Notes: generated by a model not told the origin, from the letters alone. A DNA stretch of 64,000 bases from Shimia sp040225985 (GCF_040225985.1 NZ_JBBPEU010000007.1:138820-202819), one strand, 5' to 3'; counted from the first letter of the stretch, positions 1 to 8,750 are shown. A program made the numbers and translations.

Positions 1-149
1 CCCAAGTGAGCGTCTCTAAGACCGAGACCACCGCCCCTGCGCCGACGGCCAAGGCCAAACCAGCCCCAAATACAACCACCAAGGCAAAGGCGGCTCAGAA
101 GACGACCGCAAAAACAGCCGCAAAAACCACGAGCAAAGCAAAAGCCTGA
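1..149 (+). CDS. C-terminal tail of an Ala/Lys/Thr-rich protein (partial)
   Basis: The reading frame is open from base 3 to a TGA at 147-149 and gives the last 48 residues of a protein that begins outside the window. The tail is almost entirely Ala, Lys, Thr and Pro, ending in TTSKAKA. Such basic low-complexity tails occur on phasins, histone H1-like proteins and some ribosome-associated proteins of alphaproteobacteria, and the visible part cannot decide between them. The strong terminator just downstream supports a true gene end. Function not assigned. Confidence 0.6.
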   Translation, partial: QVSVSKTETTAPAPTAKAKPAPNTTTKAKAAQKTTAKTAAKTTSKAKA

Positions 150-174
150 TCGCATCCGATCTCGTATCTTTTGC

Positions 175-207
175 CGCGTCGAAGCCCGCTTCGGCGCGGT
201 TTTGTTT
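175..207 (+). terminator. Rho-independent terminator
   Basis: A stem of about 11 bp, CGCGTCGAAGC paired with GCTTCGGCGCG across a CC loop with one T-G pair, is followed by GTTTTGTTTT. It lies 26 bases after the stop of the partial gene at the window start. Confidence 0.8.
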
Positions 208-412
208 TGGCACTCCTGCTCCACAACGCCCAAATTGCGGGCAGTTCGGTCAAGTCCCAAGCACCCGAAACGCCCCAAAGTCTTTAACCCTCTGAAATCA
301 TTCACCTTGCATGAATTGCAAAGCGGCTATTCGCAATCATAACTCGCAAAGTCAGCATTACTGACCCAGCTTTAGGGACAGGGAGGCCAAGTTTTATTCA
401 ACGAGGTCACAC

Positions 413-637
413 ATGGCATATACCAGCATTCACGCACCCGCATCTGCATCGCTTCTGCGTATCCTGGCAAAACCCTTTGTCGCTGCGGGTCAGGCCCTTA
501 CCACGCTGGCTGAGTCCAACAGACGTGTGCAAGAGGCCGACAGGCTGCACGCAATGACAGACGCAGAACTGGCAGCACTCGGGCTAACACGCGAAGACAT
601 CGCCTTGTACGTTTTCAGAGATAGCTTCTATCTCTGA
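413..637 (+). CDS. DUF1127 family small protein
   Basis: This 74-residue protein carries the DUF1127 (YjiS-like) signature in its second half: a short Arg-containing helix followed by DAELAALGLTREDI. DUF1127 proteins are short, basic, often stress-induced and common in multiple copies in Rhodobacterales; some related proteins in alphaproteobacteria take part in RNA turnover and phosphate or carbon responses, but this one has no assigned role. It stands alone between a terminator and the TRAP genes, with about 260 non-coding bases upstream. The ATG follows ACGAGGTCACAC, which contains a weak ribosome binding site. Confidence 0.8.
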   Translation: MAYTSIHAPASASLLRILAKPFVAAGQALTTLAESNRRVQEADRLHAMTDAELAALGLTREDIALYVFRDSFYL

Positions 638-820
638 ACCAGCCCATCAGGAAAGAAATAAAATATATTTCAGAAGGTTAAGGCACGAAAATCGGCGACG
701 GGCCAGGTCATGGCCCAACCGCCCCGCTACCAAGAAATACGGACTACCCATGTTCAATCCTCTCGGCTAGGCTGCAGGCAGCACATAAAAACAACACGTG
801 CTTTCTGGGAGGAAAAGAAA

Positions 821-1834
821 ATGAACTTTTTGGGTAAAACCGCCGTGGCGGCGATTGCTGTTGCGTTTGCAAGCGAAGCTGCTGCTACCGAATGGAACGT
901 TTCGGTCTGGGGCAAGCGCCGCGCCTTTACCGAGCATATTGAAAAGCTGGCAGAACTGGTGTCGGAAAAAACCGGCGGCGAGTTTACGATGAACATCAGC
1001 TATGGCGGCCTGTCCAAGAACCGCGAGAATCTTGACGGGATCTCGATCGGCGCCTTTGAAATGGCCCAGTTCTGTGCCGGATACCACCGCGACAAGAACC
1101 GCGTCGTGACCGTTCTGGAACTGCCTTTCCTTGGCATCTCAAATCTTGAAGAAGAAGTCGCCGTATCCTCGGCTGTCTATGCGCATCCGGCCGCGACCGA
1201 AGAAATGGCACAATGGAATGCCAAGCTGCTGATGACTTCGCCCATGCCGCAATACAATCTTGTCGGCACCGGCGATCCCCGTACCACGCTGGCTGATTTC
1301 GAAGGCATGCGCGTGCGGGCAACCGGCGGCATCGGCAACGCCTTCAAGGCCGTGGGGGCCGTACCCACCTCGGTAACCGCGACCGAAGCCTATCAGGCGA
1401 TGGAATCCGGCGTCGTTGATACGGTTGCTTTTGCTCAACACGCGCACCTGTCCTTTGGCACCATCAACCAGGCTGACTGGTGGACCGCGAACCTGAACCC
1501 CGGCACCGTGAACTGCCCGGTGGTGGTGAACATCGACGCCTATGATGCGCTATCCGATGCTGAACGCGAGGCGCTGGACAGCTCGATCCCCGAGGCTCTG
1601 GACCACTATCTGGCCAACTATGCTCAACTTCTGGCCCGCTGGGACAGCGTTCTGGAAGAAAAAGGTGTTCAGAAGATCGAGATAGACGATGCCGTGATCG
1701 AGGAGTTCCGCACCAAAGCAGCAGACCCGATCCGCGAAGCATGGATCAAGGACATGGAGGCCCAGGGCCTGCCCGGTCAGGAATTGTATGATCTGGTCAT
1801 GAAGACCCTTGCCGATCATCGCAGCGGAAGCTGA
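821..1834 (+). CDS. dctP: TRAP transporter substrate-binding protein (DctP family)
   Basis: This is the periplasmic solute receptor of a tripartite ATP-independent (TRAP) transporter. The ATG at 821 is chosen because GGGAGGAAAAG precedes it and because it opens a clean signal peptide, a Lys near the N-terminus then an Ala-rich hydrophobic core ending near AAATEW. An in-frame ATG at 710 would bury the signal sequence. The mature part is DctP-like in length (337 residues in all) and contains the family segments around GMRVRATGG and AYQAMESGVVD, where the conserved Arg that clamps a substrate carboxylate usually lies. The two membrane subunits follow directly. The substrate cannot be read from the sequence; an organic acid is likely. 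Confidence 0.9.
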   Translation: MNFLGKTAVAAIAVAFASEAAATEWNVSVWGKRRAFTEHIEKLAELVSEKTGGEFTMNISYGGLSKNRENLDGISIGAFEMAQFCAGYHRDKNRVVTVLELPFLGISNLEEEVAVSSAVYAHPAATEEMAQWNAKLLMTSPMPQYNLVGTGDPRTTLADFEGMRVRATGGIGNAFKAVGAVPTSVTATEAYQAMESGVVDTVAFAQHAHLSFGTINQADWWTANLNPGTVNCPVVVNIDAYDALSDAEREALDSSIPEALDHYLANYAQLLARWDSVLEEKGVQKIEIDDAVIEEFRTKAADPIREAWIKDMEAQGLPGQELYDLVMKTLADHRSGS

Positions 1835-1942
1835 TCCTAACGAGGGGGCGCGCGGACCACTGCGCGCCCCTTGCCGTTTCCCGGGACGGGGAGCCCTTGG
1901 CAAACGGCGCCTTTTTCTCTGAACAACGAGGGGAGCAGAGAT

Positions 1943-2572
1943 ATGGCGGGATCAGCCGCAGTTCTCGAAGACTCCAGCCTGCTCAGCCGGCTGGATCGCA
2001 TGTTGTTACCAATCGAACGGTTTTGTGCGCTGATCAGCGGGCTGACCATTTTTTCATTGATGTTTCTCGCGGCTTATTCCGTGACCGGCCGCAAGTTTTT
2101 TGACTCGCCGCTTGCGGGTTATGTGGACTATATCGAAGCCGCGATGCCGCTCATCGCGATCATGGGCGTTTCTTACGTGCAGCGCGACGGTAGCCATATT
2201 CGTATGGATATGATCGTCGGGCATTTGCACGGACGCATTCTGTGGCTGTTCGAATTCATCACTGTCCTTTTGATGCTGGTGCTGATCGTCGCCCTGACAT
2301 GGGGCGCCTGGGCCCATTTTGACCGGTCTTTTGACTGTGCCCGTCCGTTGTGCAGTCGGGACAGTTCCATCGACATCGGATTGCCGATCTGGCCATCAAA
2401 GCTGATTGTGCCTATTGCCTTCGGCGTTCTGGTCCTGCGGCTTTTGCTGCAAGCGTGGGGTTATGCCCGTGCCTTCATTCTCGGGCTGGAAAACCCGGTT
2501 GCGGTGCCGCTGACTCTGACGGTGGAACAACAGGCCCTGCACGAGGCTGAAATGCTTGAGGGGGCGGACTGA
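1943..2572 (+). CDS. dctQ: TRAP transporter small permease (DctQ family)
   Basis: This 209-residue membrane protein shows four hydrophobic segments, the pattern of the small TRAP permease, which docks the binding protein and pairs with the large permease. The ATG at 1943 is preferred over the upstream in-frame ATG at 1871 because GAGGGGAGCAGAG precedes it. The Q-subunit pattern is visible around residues 60-90 (RKFFDSPLAGYVDYIEAAMP). The gene lies 108 bases after the receptor gene and overlaps the next gene by one base (TGATG), so all three are probably one transcript. Confidence 0.88.
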   Translation: MAGSAAVLEDSSLLSRLDRMLLPIERFCALISGLTIFSLMFLAAYSVTGRKFFDSPLAGYVDYIEAAMPLIAIMGVSYVQRDGSHIRMDMIVGHLHGRILWLFEFITVLLMLVLIVALTWGAWAHFDRSFDCARPLCSRDSSIDIGLPIWPSKLIVPIAFGVLVLRLLLQAWGYARAFILGLENPVAVPLTLTVEQQALHEAEMLEGAD

Positions 2573-3969
2573 TGGAACCCATTGATATTGGCCTTTGGGT
2601 CACGGGCGGGATGCTTGTGCTTGTCCTGATGGGCATGCGGGTCGCCTTTGCGGCGGGGCTTGCAGGGTTTGTTGGCCTTGTTTGGCTGCGTTGGAACGGC
2701 TTCAACTATGACCCCGAACGGTTCTGGAAGGCGGTCGAGATCAGTGTGCGCGTCGCAGGTCTGACGCCGCATTCCAAGGTCTCGGCCCATGTGCTAAGCC
2801 TGATCCCCGTCTTCATCCTGATCGGATACCTCGCCTATTATGCACGGCTGACCACGGCCCTGTTCGAGGCGGCCAAACGCTGGATCGCGTGGGTGCCGGG
2901 CGGGCTGGCGGTGTCGACCGTGTTTGCCACGGCGGGCTTTGCTGCGGTCTCGGGGGCCTCTGTCGCCACGGCGGCGGTGTTTGCCCGCATCGCCATTCCG
3001 GAAATGCTGAAATCCGGCTACAACAAACAGTTCGCCGCCGGCGTGGTTGCGGCTGGTGGCACGCTGGCCTCATTGATTCCGCCTTCTGCGATCCTCGTGA
3101 TCTATGCCATCATCGTGGAACAGGACGTCGGCAAACTGCTGCTGGCAGGGTTCATCCCCGGAGCGTTTTCGGCGATTGTGTATGCATTGCTGATCATCGG
3201 CATCGCGGTGGGGTTCAAGACCGTCGGTCCGCCGGTCACCGGCTTTACATGGAAAGAGCGGCTGGTTTCTCTGCCGCCCGCCCTGCCCATCGTAGCGGTG
3301 GTCGTGATCATCATCTTTTTTGTCTACAACCCGTTCGGTGACGCATGGGGAACACCCACCGAAGGCGGTGCAATCGGGGCCTTCATTGTCTTCCTGATGG
3401 CCCTGGGGCGCGGAATGCGCTGGCCTGAACTAAAGGCGGCCCTTCTGGAAACGGCCAAGCTGACCGTGATGATCTTTACGATCATCTGGGGCGTGCTGAT
3501 CTATGTGCGGTTCCTTGGCTTTGCCAAGCTGCCTGATGCTTTTGCCGACTGGATCACGGGGCTGGAGATGGCGCCGATCCTGATCCTGATCTGTATCCTT
3601 CTGGCTTATGCCGTGCTGGGCATGTTCATGGACGCCATCGGTATGCTACTTTTGACTCTGCCAGTGGTCTATCCGGCGATCATGGCGCTGAATGGCGGCG
3701 AATATGTCAGCGCGGCAGACAGTGCCTTTGGCATGTCTGGCCCAATGTGCGCGATCTGGTTCGGGATCCTTGTGGTCAAGATGGCCGAATTCTGCCTGAT
3801 CACGCCGCCGATTGGCCTGAATTGTTTTGTCGTGGCCGGTGTGCGCGATGACCTGACGGTGCAGGACGTGTTCAAGGGGGTCATGCCCTTCTTCATCGCA
3901 GACGCGGTCACCATCGCCTTGCTGGTCGCTTTCCCGGCGATCGTGCTCTGGTTGCCATCGCTTGCCTGA
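2572..3969 (+). CDS. dctM: TRAP transporter large permease (DctM family)
   Basis: This 465-residue, strongly hydrophobic protein has about twelve membrane segments and is the ion-coupled translocation subunit of the TRAP system. Typical DctM stretches include the Gly/Ser/Ala-rich loop AVSGASVATAAVF near residue 125, the Pro-containing IPPSAILVIYA near residue 165 and a second Pro-rich loop LITPPIGLNCFV near residue 410. It starts one base inside the stop of the small permease and is followed by a strong terminator, which ends the dctPQM unit. Confidence 0.92.
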   Translation: MEPIDIGLWVTGGMLVLVLMGMRVAFAAGLAGFVGLVWLRWNGFNYDPERFWKAVEISVRVAGLTPHSKVSAHVLSLIPVFILIGYLAYYARLTTALFEAAKRWIAWVPGGLAVSTVFATAGFAAVSGASVATAAVFARIAIPEMLKSGYNKQFAAGVVAAGGTLASLIPPSAILVIYAIIVEQDVGKLLLAGFIPGAFSAIVYALLIIGIAVGFKTVGPPVTGFTWKERLVSLPPALPIVAVVVIIIFFVYNPFGDAWGTPTEGGAIGAFIVFLMALGRGMRWPELKAALLETAKLTVMIFTIIWGVLIYVRFLGFAKLPDAFADWITGLEMAPILILICILLAYAVLGMFMDAIGMLLLTLPVVYPAIMALNGGEYVSAADSAFGMSGPMCAIWFGILVVKMAEFCLITPPIGLNCFVVAGVRDDLTVQDVFKGVMPFFIADAVTIALLVAFPAIVLWLPSLA

Positions 3970-3974
3970 TACAC

Positions 3975-4007
3975 ATGGGCCGCCAACCTTGGGCGGCCCA
4001 TGCTTTT
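3975..4007 (+). terminator. Rho-independent terminator after dctPQM
   Basis: ATGGGCCGCC pairs with GGCGGCCCAT around a short AACCTTG loop, followed by GCTTTTT. It starts 6 bases after the dctM stop and isolates the TRAP operon from bioM. Confidence 0.88.
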
Positions 4008-4092
4008 TCCCATTTCCAAATAGGCCACGCAGCACCTTCAACCCGCGCGGCATTTAAGGTAAGAGCGCCCAATCTCAGACACGGGCCCGCCA

Positions 4093-4767
4093 ATGATCGA
4101 CATCCGCAATGTCTCGCTTGCTTACGGAGAGCGCACGGTTCTTCACGATGTGTCGCTGCACCTGCGCGAACGCCGGATTGCCATCGTTGGGGCAAACGGA
4201 TCGGGGAAATCCTCGTTTGCACGCCTGCTGAACGGGCTGGTCTTGCCAACAGATGGCGATGTCGAGGTCGACGGAATGAACACGCGCAACAAGGGTAAGG
4301 ACATCCGCCAGAAAGTCGGTTTCGTGTTCCAGAACCCTGACAACCAGATCGTGTTTCCCGTGGTCGAAGAGGATCTGGCCTTCGGCATGAAGAACCTCGG
4401 CCTGCCGAAAGCGACAATCGCCCAGAAGATTGACGCGGTCCTTGCACGCTATGACATGACCGACCTGAAAGAGCATCCCGCGCACCTTCTGTCCGGGGGG
4501 CAGAAACAGCTGTTGGCGATTTCCGGCGTGCTGGTGATGGACCCGGCCTATATCGTGATGGATGAACCCACGACCCTTCTGGACCTGCGCAACAAGCGGC
4601 GCGTGGCGCGCGCGATTTCCGACCTGGAGCAAACGGTGATCCTTGTCACACATGATCTGGATCTGATCTCTGATTTCGACCGCGTCATCGTGTTCGACGA
4701 AGGGCGCGTGATCGCCGATGACACCCCGCAAGCGGCCATCCCGCTTTATGTCGCGCGGATGACCTGA
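4093..4767 (+). CDS. bioM: Biotin ECF transporter ATPase BioM
   Basis: This 224-residue ABC ATPase energises biotin uptake by the BioMNY energy-coupling-factor transporter. It has the Walker A motif GANGSGKSS near residue 34, the Q-loop VFQNPDNQIV typical of ECF ATPases, the signature LSGGQKQL and the Walker B segment IVMDEPTTLLD followed by the H-loop VTHD. It overlaps bioN by one base (TGATG). The dedicated M-N-Y set next to one another is the arrangement known from Rhodobacter. No BioR-type operator (TTATNNATAA) is visible upstream. Confidence 0.92.
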   Translation: MIDIRNVSLAYGERTVLHDVSLHLRERRIAIVGANGSGKSSFARLLNGLVLPTDGDVEVDGMNTRNKGKDIRQKVGFVFQNPDNQIVFPVVEEDLAFGMKNLGLPKATIAQKIDAVLARYDMTDLKEHPAHLLSGGQKQLLAISGVLVMDPAYIVMDEPTTLLDLRNKRRVARAISDLEQTVILVTHDLDLISDFDRVIVFDEGRVIADDTPQAAIPLYVARMT

Positions 4768-5363
4768 TGCTTGATCTCTATTCCCCCGGCACGTCACTCC
4801 TACACAGGCTGTCCCCCGCGCCCAAGCTGCTGGCGTTGATGATTGGGGCGACGCTCTTGTTCGTGAACGAAAGCCTTGTTTTGACCGTGGCCGCATTGGG
4901 GACCGTGCTGGCCCTTTTTCCGGCGGCGCAACTGACATTGCGGCAGGCTGGTCAACAGGTCCGCCCCCTTCTGTGGATCTTCATCCTGTTCTTTGTGCTG
5001 CAATGGTGGCTGTCGGGGCTGGAATTGGCAGCGTTTGTCGTTCTGCGGCTTGCCACCCTGATCCTGCTGGCAAGTCTTGTCACGCTCACCACCCGATCCA
5101 GCGACATGATCGACACCATGACAGCTGGGCTTCGGTTCCTGAAACCGTTTGGGGTGAACCCTGCGAAGGTTGGCCTCGCGATCTCACTTGCCCTGCGGTT
5201 TATCCCGGTGCTGGCGCAGATCACGCAGGACGTGCGCGAAGCGCAAAAAGCGCGTGGTCTGGAAAGATCTGTCATCGCGGTCGCCATGCCCGTCGCCATC
5301 CGCGCGATCAAGATGGCGGACGATATTTCGGATGCCATCGAATCCAGAGGATATCGTCCCTAA
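4767..5363 (+). CDS. bioN: Biotin ECF transporter T component BioN
   Basis: This 198-residue protein is the energy-coupling transmembrane (T) component that links BioM ATP hydrolysis to the biotin-binding BioY. It has an N-terminal group of hydrophobic helices and a long cytoplasmic coupling region with two short Ala-Arg-Gly motifs, seen as EAQKARGLE near residue 160 and the ESRGYRP C-terminus. Both motifs are characteristic of T components. Its start overlaps the bioM stop, and bioY follows after 106 bases. Confidence 0.9.
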   Translation: MLDLYSPGTSLLHRLSPAPKLLALMIGATLLFVNESLVLTVAALGTVLALFPAAQLTLRQAGQQVRPLLWIFILFFVLQWWLSGLELAAFVVLRLATLILLASLVTLTTRSSDMIDTMTAGLRFLKPFGVNPAKVGLAISLALRFIPVLAQITQDVREAQKARGLERSVIAVAMPVAIRAIKMADDISDAIESRGYRP

Positions 5364-5469
5364 GATATCCCGATTTTCTGCACCTGCACTTGCCTGCCTG
5401 TCCGGGTCTTTTTACCAGACCCGCCAACCCCAAAGCCTCGCACGGGACAGGATCAAGAAGGAAAACCCA

Positions 5470-6006
5470 ATGGACACCAAGAGCCTTGTCTATATCGCGC
5501 TTTTTGCAGCGCTCACAGCCGCCCTCGGGCTGATGCCCCCGATCAGTTTCGCAGGCCTCGCCCTGCCCCCGATTACCGCACAATCCCTTGGCGTTATGCT
5601 GGCTGGCGCCGTGGCTGGGGCGCGCCGCGGTGGTCTGGCGCTGTTGCTGTTTATCGCGCTGGTCGCGGTCGGATTGCCGCTGCTTGCCGGCGGGCGCGGC
5701 GGCATCGGCGTATTCTTCGGCGCCTCGGGCGGCTTCCTACTTGCGTGGCCGCTGTCGGCCGCATTGATCGGGTTCCTGATGGCAAAGAACCCCGGTGCCA
5801 ATTTCATCACTACCGCGCTCTATATTGCTTTGGGTGGCATCGTGCTGATGTACGTCATCGGCATCCCATGGATGGCCTTGGTTGCAAAGATGCCGCTTTC
5901 CAAAGCCGTGACCATCATGCTGGCCTATGTGCCCGGCGACCTTGTCAAAGTGGTGATAGCCACTATCATCGCCCGTGGCCTGCGTCGGGCCTATCCCAAT
6001 CTCTGA
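5470..6006 (+). CDS. bioY: Biotin transporter substrate-binding component BioY
   Basis: This 178-residue protein with about six membrane helices is the high-affinity biotin-binding S component. Family features are the N-terminal ALFAALTAALG, the loop PITAQSLGVMLAGAVAGAR, the stretch GLPLLAGGRGGIG and the C-terminal PGDLVKVVIA. The ATG at 5470 is preceded by AAGAAGGAAAACCC, and its product matches the family length. Longer upstream extensions of the frame would overlap bioN in another frame and are not used. The ligase and thiolase genes follow closely, only 9 bases separating bioY and the ligase. Confidence 0.93.
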   Translation: MDTKSLVYIALFAALTAALGLMPPISFAGLALPPITAQSLGVMLAGAVAGARRGGLALLLFIALVAVGLPLLAGGRGGIGVFFGASGGFLLAWPLSAALIGFLMAKNPGANFITTALYIALGGIVLMYVIGIPWMALVAKMPLSKAVTIMLAYVPGDLVKVVIATIIARGLRRAYPNL

Positions 6007-6015
6007 GGACACGGC

Positions 6016-7521
6016 TTGCCCCTTCGCAATGCAATAGAAACCCATGCCCGCCAGCGTCCCGATGCGCTGGCGGTCTGTATTTCGGGCACCCGCCTGACCT
6101 ATGGCGCGCTGCATAAGCGCATCGCGCGCCTGAACACCGCGCTGGCCGCCCTGCCTGCACAATTGCGCAGCGGGTTTGCCCTGCCAGAGACCGGGCGCCT
6201 GTTTGCTTATGCGGCTGGCAATCACCCGTCGGCAGCCCCGATGCTGAGCACCGCACTTGCGACGCCGCACGCGGTTGCCCTTCTTGATCCTCAATGGCCG
6301 GACAACCTGCATCAGCAGATGCTGTCAAAGCTTCCACCGGATGCCGTGTTCTGTCTGTCGTCGCAAACCGCCCTGATCGACGCCGCAAGGCATCTTGGCA
6401 TTCCTGCCATCCGGGTCGACACGGATGAATTTGCCGCGTTCGAGGGCCCTGCCGACCCGCTGCTATGGACCCAAGGCTCTGACATCTTCATGGTGGGTTT
6501 CACATCGGGCACCACGTCACGCCCCAAGGCTTTTGCCCGCGCACGCCACTCCTGGCGGGCCTCGCTGGACGCAAGCCGCTGGGCCTTTGCCCTCACGGAC
6601 AAGAGCCACACCTTCGCCCCTGGCCCTCTTGCACACGGGATCACCCTTTATGCTTTTGCCGAGACCCTTGAAATGGGGGCCAGCTTTCACGGGCTAACCC
6701 GTTTCGATCTGGGCGACGCACATCGCGCCATGGCGGACACCCGCCGGATCGTGGCCGTGCCGACCATGTTGGGCGCGCTGGCCCGTGGCGCGGCGCAGGA
6801 CCAGATCATCGAGATCACAACGGCGGGGGCCAAGCTTGATCCGGGGCTGCTGGGGCGGGCACGGAAAGTGTTTCCCAAGGCCCGTATCCACGAATACTAC
6901 GGCGCGTCTGAACTGGGATTTGTCAGCCTCAACACCCATGGCCCCCAAAGCTCTTCTGCACCGGCCAACAGCGTGGGGCACCCGTTTCCACATGTCTCCC
7001 TGTCGATCCGCCACAATGGCGAGGAACTCCCGCAGGGTGAGACAGGCACGATTTTTGTACGTGGGGATCTTGCCATCGACGGCTATCTCTGGGGCGGGCG
7101 CCACAGCGGATTTCGACGCGAAGGCCCCTGGGCCACGGTCGGGGATTTGGGGCGTCTGAACAGCGACGGCTCGCTTTCTCTGTTGGGCCGTGAAGGAGGC
7201 ATGGTGATCACAGCCGGTCACAATGTCTATCCGCAAGAGATTGAAACCGCCCTGTCCGAAATCGCAGGGGTCGAAGGGGCTGTTGTGTTCGGGCAGTTGC
7301 ACCCATCGCGCGGGCAAGAGGTCGTCGCAATTGTCGGCGGTAACGCTCTGATTGAAGAAATCCGCGCCCAGTTGGCGCTGCGCCTGCCGCGTTACAAGCT
7401 ACCCCGCAGGTTTTTTCGGCTCGACGCATGGCCCCTGACCAGCAGCGGCAAGGTCGACCGGGCCGCCCTGCAAAACTGGTTGAAAGAAAAGGATGACCGG
7501 CTTGTTCCCTTGTCCGCCTGA
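6016..7521 (+). CDS. AMP-forming acyl-CoA ligase linked to biotin transport (YhfT-like)
   Basis: This 501-residue enzyme of the ANL superfamily activates a carboxylic acid to its CoA thioester through an acyl-AMP. It shows the P-loop GFTSGTTSRPKAFAR near residue 157, the A5 motif EYYGASELGF, the A7 motif VGDLGRL and the C-terminal Lys-containing motif TSSGKVDRAAL. The TTG at 6016 is the likely start, with GAGGA seven bases before it. It follows bioY by 9 bases and overlaps the thiolase gene. In Bacillus subtilis a bioY-like gene, a ligase and a thiolase (yhfU-yhfT-yhfS) are likewise joined and controlled by biotin. A role with a pimelate-like or biotin-related acid is therefore an inference; the substrate is unknown. 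Confidence 0.82.
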   Translation: MPLRNAIETHARQRPDALAVCISGTRLTYGALHKRIARLNTALAALPAQLRSGFALPETGRLFAYAAGNHPSAAPMLSTALATPHAVALLDPQWPDNLHQQMLSKLPPDAVFCLSSQTALIDAARHLGIPAIRVDTDEFAAFEGPADPLLWTQGSDIFMVGFTSGTTSRPKAFARARHSWRASLDASRWAFALTDKSHTFAPGPLAHGITLYAFAETLEMGASFHGLTRFDLGDAHRAMADTRRIVAVPTMLGALARGAAQDQIIEITTAGAKLDPGLLGRARKVFPKARIHEYYGASELGFVSLNTHGPQSSSAPANSVGHPFPHVSLSIRHNGEELPQGETGTIFVRGDLAIDGYLWGGRHSGFRREGPWATVGDLGRLNSDGSLSLLGREGGMVITAGHNVYPQEIETALSEIAGVEGAVVFGQLHPSRGQEVVAIVGGNALIEEIRAQLALRLPRYKLPRRFFRLDAWPLTSSGKVDRAALQNWLKEKDDRLVPLSA

Positions 7522-8671
7522 AATCCAGCCCGTGATCATTGCCGCCCGTAGGACCCCGATCGGCCGCGCAGGCGGCGATTTCCGCGATGTCGAGATCGAG
7601 AATCTGGCCGCGCCGGTTCTTGCTGCCGCGCTTACTGATTCCGGTGCACCGCCCGCCGAGATTGATGATGTGATCCTGGGCAATGCCGCCGGACCGGGCG
7701 GCAATATCGCCCGCCTGTCGGCACTCACAGCTTGGGGTGACACCTCTGTGCCGGGTGTCACCGTCGATCGGCAATGCGGATCCGGGCTCGAAGCAGTTAT
7801 TCTGGCCTGCCGCCTGATCCAAAGCGGCGCGGGCTGCCTGTTCATTGCTGGCGGCGTCGAAAGCCAAAGCCGCAAACCACTGCGGGCCTTCCCAACGAAG
7901 AGAGGGGCCGAGCCGGCATTTTACGAACGCGCCCGCTTTGCGCCGGATGCCATTGGCGACCCCGAGATGGGCATTGCCGCCGACACGGTGGCAGACCGCT
8001 ATGGGGTGACCCGCGCGCGACAGGACGCCTATGCCCTGCAGTCCCATCGCCGAGCCATCGCCGCACAACATGCTGGGGTGTTTGAGGCCGAAATCGTCCC
8101 AGTCGCGGACATTACAAGCGATGCCTGCCCTCGCGATGACCTGACACCAGAGCGCCTTGCGCGCCTCCGGCCCGCGTTCTCAGCGGCCGGCACGGTGACC
8201 GTCGCGAATGCCTGCCCGTTGAATGACGGGGCTGCGGCTCTGGTGATCACGACGGCAACTCGCGCCCGTGCCCTTGGCCACAACAAAGCCCTCGCCTTCA
8301 TGGATGCAGCAACGGCAGGTGTCGATCCGAATGTGCTTGGTATCGGGCCGGTGGCGTCGACACAAAAATTAATGGAGCGCCACCAGACCCTCACGCTTCA
8401 CGACGTCACCCATGTGGAGTTTAATGAAGCCTTTGCCAGCCAGACACTGGCCTGTTTCGATGCCCTAGGCCTGCCCTCGGACCTGCCCAATCCCCAGGGC
8501 GGAGCCATTGCCCTGGGACATCCGTTCGGGGCATCGGGCGCAATTCTGGCAACGCGCCTTTTCACACAACTGGTGCGCCAAACCGCACCAGACCACGCGC
8601 TGGCGCTCGCCATGATCGGGATCGGGGGTGGTTTGGGTCTGACTGCCGCCTTCCGGCCCATCACGCTCTGA
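7493..8671 (+). CDS. Thiolase-family protein linked to biotin transport (YhfS-like), second catalytic Cys missing
   Basis: This 392-residue protein has the fold and motifs of an acetyl-CoA acyltransferase: the nucleophile Cys95 in DRQCGSGLE, the NEAFA motif and the GHPFGASGA motif with its His. The C-terminal segment that normally reads CxGGG, where Cys acts as base or acid in Claisen chemistry, reads MIGIGGGLG here, so Gly376 replaces the second cysteine. The ATG at 7493 lies 29 bases inside the ligase gene and follows AAAGAAAAGG; a GTG at 7532 would also fit the family N-terminus. Context ties it to the bioMNY-ligase unit. It may catalyse an altered or thiolytic reaction; this is not known. 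Confidence 0.8.
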   Translation: MTGLFPCPPEIQPVIIAARRTPIGRAGGDFRDVEIENLAAPVLAAALTDSGAPPAEIDDVILGNAAGPGGNIARLSALTAWGDTSVPGVTVDRQCGSGLEAVILACRLIQSGAGCLFIAGGVESQSRKPLRAFPTKRGAEPAFYERARFAPDAIGDPEMGIAADTVADRYGVTRARQDAYALQSHRRAIAAQHAGVFEAEIVPVADITSDACPRDDLTPERLARLRPAFSAAGTVTVANACPLNDGAAALVITTATRARALGHNKALAFMDAATAGVDPNVLGIGPVASTQKLMERHQTLTLHDVTHVEFNEAFASQTLACFDALGLPSDLPNPQGGAIALGHPFGASGAILATRLFTQLVRQTAPDHALALAMIGIGGGLGLTAAFRPITL

Positions 8672-8697
8672 CTTTTTCTTGGGGCAAAGCCCCTGAC

Positions 8698-8727
8698 AAA
8701 AAAACGGGGCCGCCGAAGCGACCCCGT
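8698..8727 (-). terminator. Rho-independent terminator of ilvD
   Basis: Read on the minus strand, ACGGGGTCGC pairs with GCGGCCCCGT around a TTCG tetraloop and is followed by seven T. It begins about 24 bases past the ilvD stop, between the convergent thiolase and ilvD genes. Confidence 0.9.
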
Positions 8728-8750
8728 CACACTGTTAGAGGATAAAGGAT

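Noticed and set aside
3970..4092. BioR operator before bioM
   Set aside because: I looked for TTATNNATAA-like sequences upstream of bioM and found none; only the dctM terminator and a plain spacer are there.
5170..5469. N-terminal extension of bioY by 100 codons
   Set aside because: It overlaps bioN in another frame and is rich in Arg and Ser; the ATG at 5470 with its ribosome site matches the BioY family start.
8681..8693. GGGGCAAAGCCCC hairpin after the thiolase gene as a plus-strand terminator
   Set aside because: The stem is only five bases and no T run follows on the plus strand; the adjacent larger hairpin serves ilvD.
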